Shown one piece after another: positions 45,500 through 57,453 of a stretch of DNA of 64,000 nucleotides (the stretch's first letter is position 1; each line of letters starts with the position of its first letter). Source of the stretch: Acanthochlamys bracteata (Eukaryota > Streptophyta > Magnoliopsida > Pandanales > Velloziaceae); the NCBI GenBank assembly GCA_019914995.1, contig CM034135.1, positions 1,242,501 to 1,306,500 of the forward strand, given 5' to 3'. The translations under genes and the position numbers were made by a program. The notes under the pieces were generated by a model, which saw nothing but the letters and a program-made list of their open reading frames with translations, was not told the DNA's origin and did not search any database.

Positions 45500-47160
45500 C
45501 CTGTAGCACAGTATCAAATCCAAAGAAAGTAGAATGTGAATTTTAGAGTCTCTAAAATGCAATATATCAATTCATAAATTTGCATAGAATACCCTACTTA
45601 ATATAATGTTTCGATAAAGGTCCCAAATGTCAGAAAGTAGAATTTCGTACTTCAGTGCCTGCTGTTGCAAAACATAAATCTTTAGAATTTTGCATTAGAA
45701 GCCCTAAGTAAAAATATACATTTGTTCAATCGCCCAGAAGATAATTTTCTTGCAGGAACGGTCACATATTCTTGAAAAGTATAATCTTCTTCTTAGAGGC
45801 CGAATAATGAAAAATAGAAAGCAAAAACCAATAGAAGTTATAATGTGTTTTACATAAAAGAGCCAAATACTATAAAGTATACTGCTAATTTTTGAGAACT
45901 TATTCTGCACTAACGAAGTAATACTTTATTCCATAAAAATCCCATAACAAAATCATTTGAAAGATAGCTCTACTTTGGTAGAAAAGTATAAAATTAATTA
46001 AAGGATCTTAAATGTAAATTAGTGATAAGTAGCACATATTGCAAAAATGAAATTTTGAACACATTTGTAGGAAACGTTCAAAGAATAGAAGTTTGCAAAA
46101 AAGGCCTATATCTCCGTCAAAGTAGAAACTCAATTTTGAAGGCCTTATAATATAAATGTCATACTACTTATAAACGAAGAAGACATTTTTGCACATGGTC
46201 CGGAAGATTATTTTGAATTTTTGTGGGGAGGCGTCGAAATTTGCTGGAAATTTTAAAATAAGTGCTAAACATATTATGGATGACCAATATTGTAAATATT
46301 ATACCAAGAGTATACTTTATTTTGCAAAATCAGTAGTCTATTATGAGGATTGTGCCTATCCATTGCGTAGGACGGCTAATCATTTTGTGTTGGACGGATA
46401 TTGTAAATATAATTTCAGAGAGGACTTTCTTGTATTCTTTTGCAATCGGCTCATTTTCAAATCGGCACAATATTATGAAATTGTGCTTGCACGTAACTAG
46501 GTCCGAAAGAATGCTAATCAAATTAAGAAGGTGATACTGTAGATAAATTTCAATGTTCTGCAAATCAGCCGTCATTCGCTTTTGTAAAATCAGCAAAGCA
46601 TAATAAGGATAATGCTTTTCCATCTTGAGGGCCTAGTACTGTTAGTCATGTTATGATGGAGCGCTATTGTAAATATGGTTTTGTACATAGAGCTGCATAT
46701 ACTCCTTTGCAAAATCATTATAAAATTATATTTGCGTTTGCGAAATCTGTATGGTATCATACGAATTGTGCTTTCACGTTCTGAGCGTCTGAGACTTCTA
46801 ATAAAATTATTATAGGCCTGTAATGGAAACATAATTCCAAGTGAACGCTTGTTTTTTTGCAAAATAGGCCCGTATATGGTCTTTTAAAACCGGTCAAGTA
46901 CTGTAAGGATTGTACTAGAAAGATACATTGCAGGAAAGGCCCAATTTGCTAGATGTGCAATGTGCGTATTAGAGGACTTATGCTGCAATAACTAGAATTA
47001 TACATTTTTCACAAAAAATCCTACTAAATATAAGTTTGCAGGGACGACCTCATTTTGCAAAAAGTAGAAACGGATTTTTAATGGCCTCGAATTGCAAAAT
47101 GTATAAACATAAAACATTACACAATTTGCAGAAAAGCCCAACAAAAATAGTTTGTTAGCG
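45500..47160. repeat. Degenerate quasi-periodic tract rich in TTTGCAAAA
   Basis: This tract of about 1.65 kb between FBPase II and the LLPH-like gene has no gene, but words recur at loose intervals of about 110-135 bp. TATTGTAAAT-like words start at 46288, 46399, 46535 (TACTGTAGAT) and 46665. TTTTGCAAAATCAG-like words lie near 46319, 46435, 46555-46577 and 46705. TTTGCAAAATAGGCC-like words lie at 46091, 46854 and, more eroded, near 46929 and 47123. TTTGCATAGAATACCCTA (45582) and TTTGCATTAGAAGCCCTA (45691) are a further pair. It reads as a very old tandem array, or as DNA with a repeated palindromic core (TTTTGCAAAA). No family name can be given. Confidence 0.55.
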
Positions 47161-47236
47161 TCTAGCTCAGCTCAATTCTTCTCATCAAGCCCTAACTCCA
47201 GTGAAAGGGAAAGAGCTAGGGTTTTGGGATCGAGAG

Positions 47237-48788
47237 ATGGCGAAATCGTTGCGATCGAAGAAGAAGAAGCGATTGCGAACGCTGCGGCGTGAGATCGCAG
47301 AGCCGTTCTACGACAAGAAGGACGCAGCGAAGCATGCGGCGCTGGAAGCTGCCCTCGCTGCTCCCAAACTCCCCGTTAGGGGCCCACCATCTTCATCCGC
47401 TGATGCCGCTGTTCCGATGGAGAATGCCCCCGCCGCTGCCACAGATTCTACTTCAATGGGTATACATGGTTTCTGGTTCTCTCTCAATTTTGTTGCTGTT
47501 GCAGTTTTTTTTGTTTTTGATTGCTTAGAACGGATCCTACGGTCAGTCTGTACAAAAGTTTTGTTCTTTCGTCGCTTTTGGTAATTGTATAGTGGATGGT
47601 GTAGAAACGCTAAAAGAATTGGGTACTTGAATTGATGTTTTGGTGAGTAAAAAAGTTAAGTCGCAGTAAGCTTGATTTACAGAAGTAAAACTGTTAGGAA
47701 ATGCGTTCTAGTTGAGTATTGCAAGAGTAGTTCTGAAGCTTCTTTCTAACGAGTTTCTATGTTAATTGACGCTTTGTCTCATTGCTAACAGATAACCAAA
47801 CTTAAACTTGGAGCAAAGGCGTAGTTGTTATTCTAGCTATGATTGCAGATGTTATTTCTAAATCTCTTGGCCTAGAAGCTGTTATTAGTTAGGTAGAATA
47901 CTAATTGCAAGCAAAGTTTTGTTAGTTCAGTTTCTACTACCTATCTCTGGGTACATCGGACATGGTTTAATTCTGGTCAGAGTAATTTTCTCTGGATACA
48001 TGCTATTTGGTTGTGGTTCTATGGTGCTCACTCAATATTATTGTGTCTTTCTTTTAACTGTTTCATTGTAATTTTTCTCTATGACATCAAATTCCAAAAA
48101 CATAGAAAGGATTCAGGTTCCGGATAATAAGGACAGAGTACACCTTAAGTAGTTCGAGATTGGATACACGTTGGTTGGTGGTTGGTATAATGATAGAATG
48201 GGCATGGGTTCCTAACCTATCCACGAGGAGGGGCCTTAAAGTATGCAGTCAAACGCATGTAAACTAAGCCTTACTGGATTTCCTCCTGCGCATATGCAAG
48301 ATACCATATTATCTATAGCTGCTGAAAAGTTGTCCTTCTGAAAGATGTGTACCCTAGTAACCTCTACTGCTGCCATAATGATACATTGACCATTCTGAGA
48401 TAGGATGCTTTTTAAGATAGAATGCTTGAGCTTAGCTGTTATATTGAACTCTTTAATCTGTTCTCACGTGAGTAGCAATTTCTTTTTGGTTGTTATTGCT
48501 ATTTGGAACTGCGAGTCTTTAGATGAATGATACTGAATAATGGGCAAGTGGTTATTCCTGATAGATAAGTTTTAGCTGGTGACTTGTTTGCTGAATTGAC
48601 TTTAATCTGAAATCTTATTTCAATTTTAAACAGATGTGGAGATGGCCGATGGAATCCCAGGGTCTAGTACGCTTCTGAAGCCTGCTGGTGGTGTGGGTAA
48701 GAAGTCAAAGAAGAAATTCAAGCTGAAGAGAGGCAAGGGCAAGGGCAAGGGCAAGGGTAAAGGGAAGATCAGAAGGAAAAAGATATAA
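47237..48788 (+). CDS. LLPH-like small basic protein, probably nucleolar
   Basis: Two exons, 47237-47459 and 48634-48788, join in frame to 125 residues. The N-terminus MAKSLRSKKKKRLRTLRRE is the hallmark of the LLPH/DUF2423 family, whose animal and yeast members are nucleolar and linked to large-subunit ribosome biogenesis. The middle is alanine- and proline-rich (HAALEAALAAPKLP) and then acidic (DVEMADG). The C-terminus is extremely basic, with KKSKKKFKLKR followed by six GK dipeptides and KIRRKKI, encoded by a GGCAAG hexamer repeat near 48735-48760. The start is chosen as the first ATG giving the family N-terminus. Intron 1 (about 1.2 kb) shows nothing else. The family call is good; the plant protein's exact role is inferred. 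Confidence 0.85.
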
Positions 48789-49360
48789 GCCCTTCTACAA
48801 AGGGTAGTAGTTGTCTTATTGCAAAAACTCAGCACTTGCATGTGTCAGTGCTTGTCATATATGTAATATTTTCTAACTGTTAAATTAATCTGAGAATTGT
48901 TATCATGCAAATGGTTGTCACACTTTGTAACCTTTTCTATTGCAAAGTGCTATTGTTATCAATTTGTGCTAGTAAAATGAAAACTTTTGAATCGCAGCTA
49001 AACTGTGGCCGTCTTAGTGTTTTTGCTGTGAATTGGAGTCTGTGTTAATGTTTGCTCAACTTTGTATAAGCATCTGTATTATTTCCTGAAATCTGGGATT
49101 GAATGGGAACTATCTGCAGTGGCTATATTTGAAAATTCTGTTCGATTCAACGTTGCGACTTGTGCTCAATTATTGCCATGTTAATTAATGGTGATGTTTT
49201 GCGAACAGTAACATGTGTTCTTCTTTAACATGAATCTACAAACAAACGAAGTCCATCACTCTCCAGTGGCCATACCAAGATTCAAGCTGAACTCGCCAAA
49301 TCTCGTGTGCCAGCAGCGCCATTATTAATCAATTCAAAATCAATTCAATCAATCCGTTCC
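48789..49360. other. 3' flank of the LLPH-like gene and spacer
   Basis: Probably 3' UTR at first (TATATGTAATATTTTC near 48860), then promoter remnants of the SSADH fragment. No gene recognised. Confidence 0.4.
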
Positions 49361-49634
49361 ATGGCGTCTCTTTGCAGCATCATGTATGCCTATGCTCGTC
49401 CTTGCCATCTTCTCTCACCTATTCGATTCCAGTTCCGCCAGGACACTCTCTTCTCTCTCTCTTTAATCTACTTCTATATGTTATTGTTGTTATTAAGAGA
49501 GATCGGGTTGTGATTGTTAGTTTTTGAGGAACCTTGCAGATGGCTTCAGACTCGGAAGTTGCAGCATTGCGGCTGAAGGAATCGGGACTGCTCAAATCAC
49601 AAGGATTCATGGGAGGTAAATGGATCGATGCTCA
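49361..49634 (+). pseudogene. ALDH5F1: Succinate-semialdehyde dehydrogenase, 5' fragment
   Basis: SSADH is the mitochondrial enzyme that oxidises succinic semialdehyde in the GABA shunt. Only its beginning is present. Bases 49361-49440 encode a presequence-like stretch (MASLCSIMYAYARPCHLLSP, then IRFQFRQ). After an intron, an exon from 49540 encodes MASDSEVAALRLKESGLLKS followed by QGFMGGKWIDA, which closely matches the start of plant SSADH. Homology stops at about 49634; the following codons read QINVFCFEES and then a stop, with none of the NAD-binding or catalytic parts. I see no continuation before the mS33 gene. It is most simply a truncated duplicate. A very long intron leading to exons beyond the window is unlikely because other genes intervene. 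Confidence 0.7.
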
Positions 49635-50283
49635 AATCAACGTGTTCTGTTTTGAGGAATCAATAACTGAGAATTAAGTTACGTTTTCCATCATGGCTTT
49701 TTATTGTGGGCATGCATGAAGAACTCGGGAACATGAGAGTGCATTATCTAGAATAAAGTGTTACGTGATATGTACCATTTATGTACAATAATATTATTCT
49801 TAAAACGCTATTTCATGATCTTGTTCTCCCAGTCTATTCTTGGCAACTGTATTCTCTTTGCAAGATTATAAACAAGATAACAGAAGAAACAATTACAGTT
49901 AGGGGATTGTTACTCATGAGACATCAAGATAATGGAAACTTGAATGCTTCAAAGAAGGTTTTATCAGTACAGGAGCTTCAAAGGAAGTTTTACCCATGCC
50001 ATGGTAATGGATTTGAACTACTACAATTCACAACTCAGTTAAAGGTCTGACAGAAATTCCAACAATACAAAAAGAGGTAGCTTAAGAAACAAGCCCTTAC
50101 TTGGTCCTGAATTTACAAATTTTCCTCACAAACAAACTAGCCTTAGAGCTTTCATCGGTCACAAACTCATATTATGAGAAAGAATCAACAAAAAAAACCG
50201 TTAGGCAGAAAGCCAATGATGTTGCTCTCAAGTTTCCTGGAACCAAGGATCTTCTACATATTGAAGCCATTAAGCTACTGCAT
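49635..50283. other. Spacer after the SSADH fragment
   Basis: AT-rich DNA in which the missing SSADH exons would be expected but are absent. The right part is probably 3' UTR of the minus-strand mS33 gene. Nothing else supported. Confidence 0.4.
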
Positions 50284-51323
50284 CTACTTGTTGCGCTTAA
50301 CCGCTCGCCTACCCTGGCCCTTCTTTGGTGGACCTTTTCCACGACGCTTCAACATCTCAAGTTTAGCCAACCGCCTGCAATTAGAAGATCATGTCTAAAA
50401 GTACACATACAGTACTCCGTATTGCTCAGAAAATAATTATGCTGTGACGATCTTTCCAATATGGAATCATGTACCAAAATGTCTACTACATGATGTAGCA
50501 ATCATAGAGTTCTGAGAAAATTTCAGAACTATCCCATTGGTTATTCGGCAACTACAACTAAAATCTCAATGTGGTATACAATGAATAAATAGGATCACTG
50601 ATTTCAAACTTGTCACTCACAAAACTATACTCACAACAATATAACTTTAACATCCAGTTAATCCCAAGATGGGAGATCAAAGTTCCCAAGACCCTAATAT
50701 AAATGACAATCAGCAAGTAATCAGACCTAAAAAAGTTATTATTCCTCTTCCTAGACTATGGCAACTCAAAGATGATTAAGCATTCAGCAATTCTATGCAG
50801 CCTAACACCAAAACCATGTGTCGAAGAGACCACTAATGCTGGTGTATTTTCACCCAAAATTCTCAGAGGTATTTCGTCAAACATTGCAAGAGCGATGCTT
50901 AAACAGTACAATAGCAATACCCAAACCATACTCAAAAGCTACAAACTTTAAACCTCAAACACTATTCCTAACTCATTCACGAACTGTATAATACATCCCG
51001 CCAGCATCAAACCCAAAACCGATAATCACTAATCAAGCTTTCCAACCAAATTTAATCCAACATACTACAAAGCCAAATAAAATCAACAAAATTAAAAAGA
51101 TGAAAAATTCATACTCTTTTTCTTCGCGAGCGAGAACGAGTGGGTCATCGTTCTTGATATCGTATGGATACCACTGAGCGACTTTGTTCCCGATCAGTTT
51201 CTGCCGAAGGATCTTGTGCGCCGTACGCTTCCCTTCCGGATTTAGCACGTGCCCGAATATTCTAGCACGTGCTTCCGCTACACCCTGCACCGCCGCCGCC
51301 GCCGCCAAACGTGCCAAGCTCAT
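50284..51323 (-). CDS. Mitochondrial small-subunit ribosomal protein mS33
   Basis: Component of the small subunit of the mitochondrial ribosome. Two exons, 51115-51323 and 50284-50374, join in frame to 99 residues, a normal size for plant mS33. Visible: MSLARLAAAAAVQGVAEARA, then RIFGHVLNPEGKRTAHKILR, QKLIGNKVAQWYPYDI, the family-typical DDPLVLAREEKERR, and a strongly basic tail with KRRGKGPPKKGQGRRAVKRN. The start at 51323 is preferred over upstream in-frame codons because homology begins there. The intron is about 740 bp. TGGGCY elements lie just upstream, as expected for plant mitoribosomal genes. Intact. Confidence 0.88.
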
Positions 51324-51380
51324 CACCGCCCTCTCTCTCGCCCCCTCCGCTCCAGGAAAGAAGAAGAAGAAAATTTGAAA

Positions 51381-51456
51381 TGGGCCTAAAGAGTTTGGCC
51401 CCTCATATGAATGGATTAATTGGGCTTTGATTGTGGACAATGCTAAATTGGGCCCA
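51381..51456. promoter_or_regulatory. TGGGCY (site II-like) cluster of the mS33 promoter
   Basis: TGGGCC at 51381, TGGGCT at 51421 and palindromic TGGGCCCA at 51449, within 130 bp of the mS33 ATG. Site II elements of this form are known to drive plant mitochondrial and ribosomal protein genes through TCP-type factors. Confidence 0.6.
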
Positions 51457-53688
51457 TACTTTTACAAACTCTTCGTGTCCATCTTCTCTATATGTATAAT
51501 TTCCTTGGAAATTTATTAAATGTGAAGTGTACGGTATAGTGATCATGATAAAGAAATAATGAATATCTCCAGTTAGATAATGATCACTATAATAAACACT
51601 AAAGTTTCAGTGGATGTAAAAAGAAAAGACATGTCTTACATGTAGTAGTGTGCTTGTTCATTAAATGGAAAAAGATTAGAGAAAACATCTCCAAGAAGCT
51701 AGCTAGTGTTTATTTTATAAATTATAACAAGAGAATCGTTCTTTCTTTGAGAATAAAGAGCATCTCTCTCCATTTATATGTCTGCTTGAAATCTAAGCTA
51801 ACTAGAGAATGGAAATCAACTACTTTAGTTGTTTGTAGAATTTTCAATTCAGCTAAAGGATGAACAACAACTTGAACACGTATTACTACAGTCTACTACT
51901 GCTTCTATTAATTATATATTTTGTGTTTAGATAATATTACGGTGGTACTTTATTGCACGTGTATCTTTATTTCAAGCGCATCTATTTTTCTTTTGTTATA
52001 TTTATTAAAAAAATAAAATTTGATAAAGATGAGAATTCTCTAAAATAAATCATTGAGAGAATGTTTCTCATATGCCTACCGTATATATACACAAACAAAA
52101 AATAAACCTTAATAAAATATGTATTTAATAAAAATTGATCTATATTTTGGTTGAGCTAAAATTTAATATAACCGTATAGATTGGTTTAAATTTTTTATCA
52201 GTCATTTGGCCAGCATATGCATACACGTGTTATATAAAAATATCATGTACTTATATTTTATTATATATATATATATATATACAAAGCAAATACTAGCTAG
52301 AGTATGAAATAAAATCAAATAAAACTTTAGAAATTAACCGAGATCAACTTATTAATCTCACCAAATAAGCGAATAATTTTTTAGGATAGTATGAGACAAA
52401 CGTTTTACGTGAAAAAAGAAATTTGTTTGTTTATGCAAATATGTAGTTGGTTAATTAATTAAATAAAAGAACAGGGAAGAAGAATCTTTGGTTAATTGTG
52501 AAAGAAGAAAGCATCTATTCCCTTGCAGAATGGGATAATTAACTAGTATACTCCTTCCTTCATCTCTTTATTATAAACTTTATATTCATAGATATAACAT
52601 AACATAACACAAAACTCCCTCTATGAGAGTGACAGCAAAGAGAAAAAAGAACAAAAAATAAAGAGCTTGCTAGCTTTATTTTTTCCTTGTTGTTTTTGAA
52701 CTTTGACTGATGATCTATGGGTTTAAGTTTTTGTTTTGATTTATATGATTTCAATATGATTAAGTAATGACGTAAGCATTATTGTTAGAGAGACAATCTT
52801 CTATTCTAGCTAGAAATTAATAAAAGCTATCAATTAATGCCAAACATTCTTCTGATTTTTAGTATGAAAGATTTGATATTCGATAAAAGGTAAAGGACCA
52901 CCCGCAAAGTGGGTGTTTTATTTTATCAGTAATTACTTATTTTTTGAGTCAAAAAACTCTCACTTTAAATAATTTTTAATAATTTATTTTTTTTGAAATT
53001 CAATTTTTACGACAAATAAACATGCTCAAAGCATAGATATATCATTTTCACGCATTTATATGTGTGGTCATGGTTTGCTACTCAACCATGAGTACTTTAA
53101 ACTCTTGGCAATAGGAATATATCCAACCGCCAACATATATAATTAAGAGTATTCTCTAAATACATAAATATTTTGTATAAGTTTTGATATTTATTTTATA
53201 AAATTTATTTCTGTATTGTATTCAAATGAGAGGAAGGTGAACTTGTTTTATTTATTTATTTCTTCATTGGTTTGCAAAATACTATAATTGCATGTTCGGA
53301 AAACTCAGCTCGTTCCTGTTGACTAGAACTAGAAGAATATAAGCTATATCTCTAGAAAAAAAAAAAGTTAACGACATTAATTCTCTCTCTCTCTCTCTCT
53401 TCTTTTGGCAAAGGAAAGCAAAGGAAAGGAAGGGTTTCGGAGTCGGTGTTGCCTGTCCCCTTTCCTGATCATGATCATTTTAGAATAACATCCATCTCTC
53501 TCTCATAAACTGCAAGCAGTTTTAGTTTCTCAGACTGATGAGGCATGCAATCTCTCTACAATAAATAAGAAAAAGAAAAGATTTTCTTTTTATAGTTTTG
53601 TTTTCGGGTTAAAATTCGAACCTTATTCTTGTTCTTGATGAATCTTTAATTGTTTCTGCAGAAAAAAGAGAGAAGAGAATAGAATTTA
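51457..53688. other. Spacer upstream of the MYB-CC gene
   Basis: About 2.2 kb with no recognised gene. Features: a TA microsatellite at about 52262-52280, a CT microsatellite at about 53384-53400, and A/T-rich blocks. The last 250 bp (T-rich, then AAAAAAGAGAGAAGAGAAT) are likely leader of the next gene. Confidence 0.5.
53384..53402. repeat. CT microsatellite
   Basis: An uninterrupted run of about nine CT units roughly 290 bp upstream of the MYB-CC start. CT/GA runs are common in plant core promoters and leaders. Confidence 0.8.
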
Positions 53689-55407
53689 ATGTTCCATTCA
53701 AAGGCGGCGACTAAGGCTACAACTACTACTAGTGCTATGAATTCTTCTCATCATCACGAAAGACCTAGTAGTATTTGCGTGCAAGGTGATTCAGGTCTTG
53801 TTCTTACAACTGATCCAAAGCCTCGCCTTCGTTGGACGGTTGAGCTTCACGACCGCTTTGTCGATGCTGTCACTCAGCTCGGCGGACCTGACAGTTACGT
53901 ATACTGCTGCTGCTACTTCGATCTTATGCTTCTTATGATATGTTTTAGTTATTCATTTCGATGATTGTTGATTTTAATATTGTAGAGGCAACGCCGAAGA
54001 CGATCATGAGAGTTATGGGTGTTAAAGGACTCACTCTATATCATCTCAAGAGTCACTTGCAGGTAAATTTAAATTAGTTGTTTTCATTTCCCATATTAAT
54101 TCATCTTCTGATCAGGATCTTGACATATATCTATATACACGTAGTTGTTTGATTAATTTGTGTGTATATACTGCAGAAATTCAGGTTAGGGAAGCAACCA
54201 CACAAAGAATTCAACGATCATTCGGTTAAAGATGGTTAGAATATTAATAATTCTTCTTCTCTATATATATGTTTGTAGACTACTATTGTTTTTCTAAATT
54301 AAACTTTTTGAAAATTAATATGAGTATCATCTACTGACTATTTATCAAAAAACAGCACTAGAAATGCAAAGAAATGCGGCGAGTTCTTCTGGTATGATGG
54401 GACGATCGATGAATGAGTAAGCCAAATTTTTCTTAAAATTTTCATCTTATTTCTTGCACTTGTAACTTTTTCTGATTAATTTTTCAATTTCTCTCTATGT
54501 ATATATATATCTACATCTTTCAGTAGAAGTGGTCATATCAATGAAGCTCTCAGGATGCAGATGGAAGTCCAGAGAAGGTTTAACGAACAACTAGAGGTAA
54601 ATTATATTTATCATGATGATCAATTCAATCACCAAAACTTTTTAGAAAATCTTATTATATATTCGTAGTTGAAAGTTCTACGATAACTAAACATTGCAGG
54701 TTCAGAAACACCTTCAGATGAGAATTGAAGCACAAGGGAAGTACATGCAATCAATACTAGAGAAAGCATGCCAAACACTTGCAGGCGATCAAAACATGGC
54801 AGGCGCGGTAGGCGCCGGAGGAAACTATAACAAGACCGGATCATTTGGTAATCAAGGCACAGCAGTACTCATGGATCATATGACCTCAGTCGGATCTCCG
54901 ATCAACAACTTCCCATCTCTTCAAGATCTTACTATTTATTCCTGTGGTAGCGGGGATCATCTTGGTCTACAACAAGAACTTGATCATCATGGGTTCTTGA
55001 GCGTTACAAATGAAACCATTTGTGGTACTACTCTCGGAAAGAAAAGAACGAATCCGTATAGTTCAAACGGAAAGAGTCCGATGGTTTGGGCAGATGAAAT
55101 AAGGTTACAAGATCTCGGTACATCAGCAGCAGTAGCAGAAGGTTCAAAAAGTGATCATTGTCTTCAGCATCATCAGTTTGAAATTGCACCAACAGTGATT
55201 GACACTGCAGGTATTGATATGGACTCAATGGAAGAAATGTACGAGGCAAAGCCGGTGCTTTCAGGAGACGGCAGTGACCAGAAGAAGCTCGAAAGACCGT
55301 CGCCCAGACGAGCTCCTCTTCATGGTACTACTGAAAGAGTTAGTTCTACTCCGATGATTCCAGGAGCTACTTCTGTACAGCAAACAAGAAACGTATCATA
55401 TGGGTGA
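53689..55407 (+). CDS. MYB-CC (GARP-type) transcription factor, APL-like
   Basis: Six exons: 53689-53893, 53986-54062, 54177-54234, 54356-54416, 54524-54596 and 54700-55407, all in phase; 393 residues. Residues 45-103 form the single MYB/GARP domain: KPRLRWTVELHDRFVDAVTQ, then LGGPDKATPKTIMRVMGV, KGLTLYHLKSHLQKFRLGK. Around residues 145-190 lies the coiled coil that defines the MYB-CC group (LRMQMEVQRRFNEQLEVQK, HLQMRIEAQGKYMQSILEKA). The rest is serine- and glycine-rich and unstructured. The opening MFHSK and SICVQGDSGLVLTTDPKPRL is the pattern of APL (altered phloem development) and its close relatives, so a role in phloem identity is possible but inferred; PHR1-type phosphate factors share the same domains but a different N-terminus. 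Start well supported by that N-terminus. Intact. Confidence 0.92.
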
Positions 55408-57453
55408 GCTATAGCTAGCAGTTCTAGCTAGCTAGCTAGCTTTGATATATTAGACTTTTTGGGTAAAGTGAGTCTGCAATTAATATTTGCTGATGAAATA
55501 AGTACTAAATTTTGAGTGACATTGTTGAAGTTAAGTAACTAATCCTAACTACAATCAGCTAGGGTTTGTTATCTTCCGTATATACTTCCTGCCGAAAACA
55601 TTCATTACGTTGAATGCTTTATTATTTGTTTAATTATTCTTAAGCCTATTGCTTCTTGCATGCAAGATGTAAAATTTGTTCATTATTTTCTCTTGTTCAT
55701 GATCATCTCCTGTGTAACAATACATGCTTTTCATATCTCAACTCATCACCGCATGCAGGCGTTGCATTTGTTCTTCTTCTGTTATTCATGAGTAATTTGC
55801 TTGATTTGGATTGCCTCTTGAGCATTGAGGATCTGGGATTCTGAGCATTTCATGCACAGAAAGAGCATTGCAAAAAAGAGAAAGTGCAGCAATGCTCTTT
55901 ATTGGTAACAGAGAAATGTATAGGGCAAGAATTGTTGTACGGGCATATATAACCACTGTCAAACACTTCCATAATGCAGCTAGCTACCTAACAGCAGGAG
56001 AGGGAGAGAGAGAGAGAGAAAAGAAAGATCATCATCAGAAAAGAGAAAGAAAGGTAAAGGGGATGAATATGAGTGACAGAAATAGTAGGTATGAAGCTGC
56101 AGCTGCGTGCACGAACTTCAATGCATGGGAGAGTACGTACGTAACGTGCTGCTTGTCCCGAGGAAGCTTCTCTGAAGAAGCTGAACAACTTAACTGCTGG
56201 ACAGCTTCTGCAGGTTAGTTATAATTTGAAAAAGTTTTGCGGTCATCAGACAGAGACATTGACGATGATGATGATAAAAATTTATAGAGATAATGATAGG
56301 TAGAAGAGAACGCATTGGATTCTGTTTGGTGGGGAGGAAAACAAAAGAAAAAGGCGAACGGATTCAAGATGAAGAAAAAGCGCGCATGTATTTTTTATTT
56401 TATTGAAGTTTTAATATTTTTAGTAATTCTTTTACACTATTTAAAAAAATAAATATTGTAAAGTATAGATACATTATATATAATTTTCTATATCAGAAAT
56501 TATATAAATTAAAACTTATTTTTTAAAAATATAAAAATATCTTTTATTTTAAAAACTTTATTTCAAAAGTACTTATAAATACTTTCTCAAAAAATATCAG
56601 TAGTGCGACGGCTTTCGCATTGGGTTCGTGGAATTGATTAAAAATTATTTGAAAATATTTTTAAAATAAAATTTTTCTGAAATAAAATATATTTTTATTT
56701 TTTTAATTTAAAAAAATAATAAAATATATAATAAAAAAATTATTATGTAACATTTTTTCTAATTTCTAATTTTTAAATAAAATTCTAAATATTTATAAAA
56801 AAATATACTTAAAAATATATAATTAAAAAATTATTTTTAGAATAAGCCCCTTAATACTTTTAAGGGAAATGTTTTGCAAAATAGCACCACCTGCTTTTCT
56901 CTTATTGCAAAAGTGTACTACTTCACAGTCTTTGCTCATGTTTCAAAGAATTTACAGAAACAATCACGAATAAAACGTTATAGGAAACGAATCCATTCAT
57001 TTTTTGACAAGTGTTTACGCACGTACATATGCTTGTGATTTCTTCAGATGAGCTAAAACTTGATCCAGAGATTTCCAATTTACATGATCACGATAGCAGT
57101 TATCCGCTAAACACTTGCAATTAAGACAAAATAAGACATGAAAAACTTTTGCAGAAACCATCTGAGTAGAAGAGAGAGATGATTACAGGCTTACTGCAAG
57201 TCCCTTGTGTGAATTCAAGTCACATTGGATAGCCAAACTCGAAGAAAATAAACTCCTTGCCAGAGCTTCAGAAGACTTGTTTGGGTTGCTCTAATATTCC
57301 TCACAAAGTACTGCTTCTCTGTTGAATGTACCTCAACTACTACACGAAAACGGAAGATGATCCTCTTGAAAGAAAATATGCGCATTCTGGGATGTTTATC
57401 ATGTACCTCGTAAACCAATCAAGCATAGGGGTACTGTTTGTTCTTTGATTAAC
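55408..57453. other. Spacer between the MYB-CC and RUG3-like genes
   Basis: Contains 3' UTR of the MYB-CC gene (with a GCTAGCTAGCTAGC run near 55425), a GA microsatellite at about 55999-56022, and AT-rich element copies at 56390-56590 and 56640-56850. The plus-strand frame 55868-56218 (116 codons) crosses the GA run and has no family resemblance, so I do not call it a gene. The last few hundred bases before 57454 are likely 3' UTR of the RUG3-like gene. Confidence 0.45.
56640..56850. repeat. Dispersed AT-rich element, copy H
   Basis: Begins near AAATTATTTGAAAATATTTT and ends near TTATTTTTAGAATAAGCCCC. It shares AATAAAATATATTTTTATTT and TAATAAAATATATAATAAAA with copies B and E, in the same order. 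A neighbouring block at 56390-56590 is similar in reverse. Ends approximate. Confidence 0.45.

Noticed and set aside
46189..46500. 103-codon open frame inside the quasi-periodic tract
   Set aside because: The frame is a by-product of repeated words; the same words recur outside it in other frames.
55868..56218. 116-codon open frame downstream of the MYB-CC gene
   Set aside because: It crosses a GA microsatellite, has no family resemblance and no exon-like neighbours; an open frame of this length can arise by chance.
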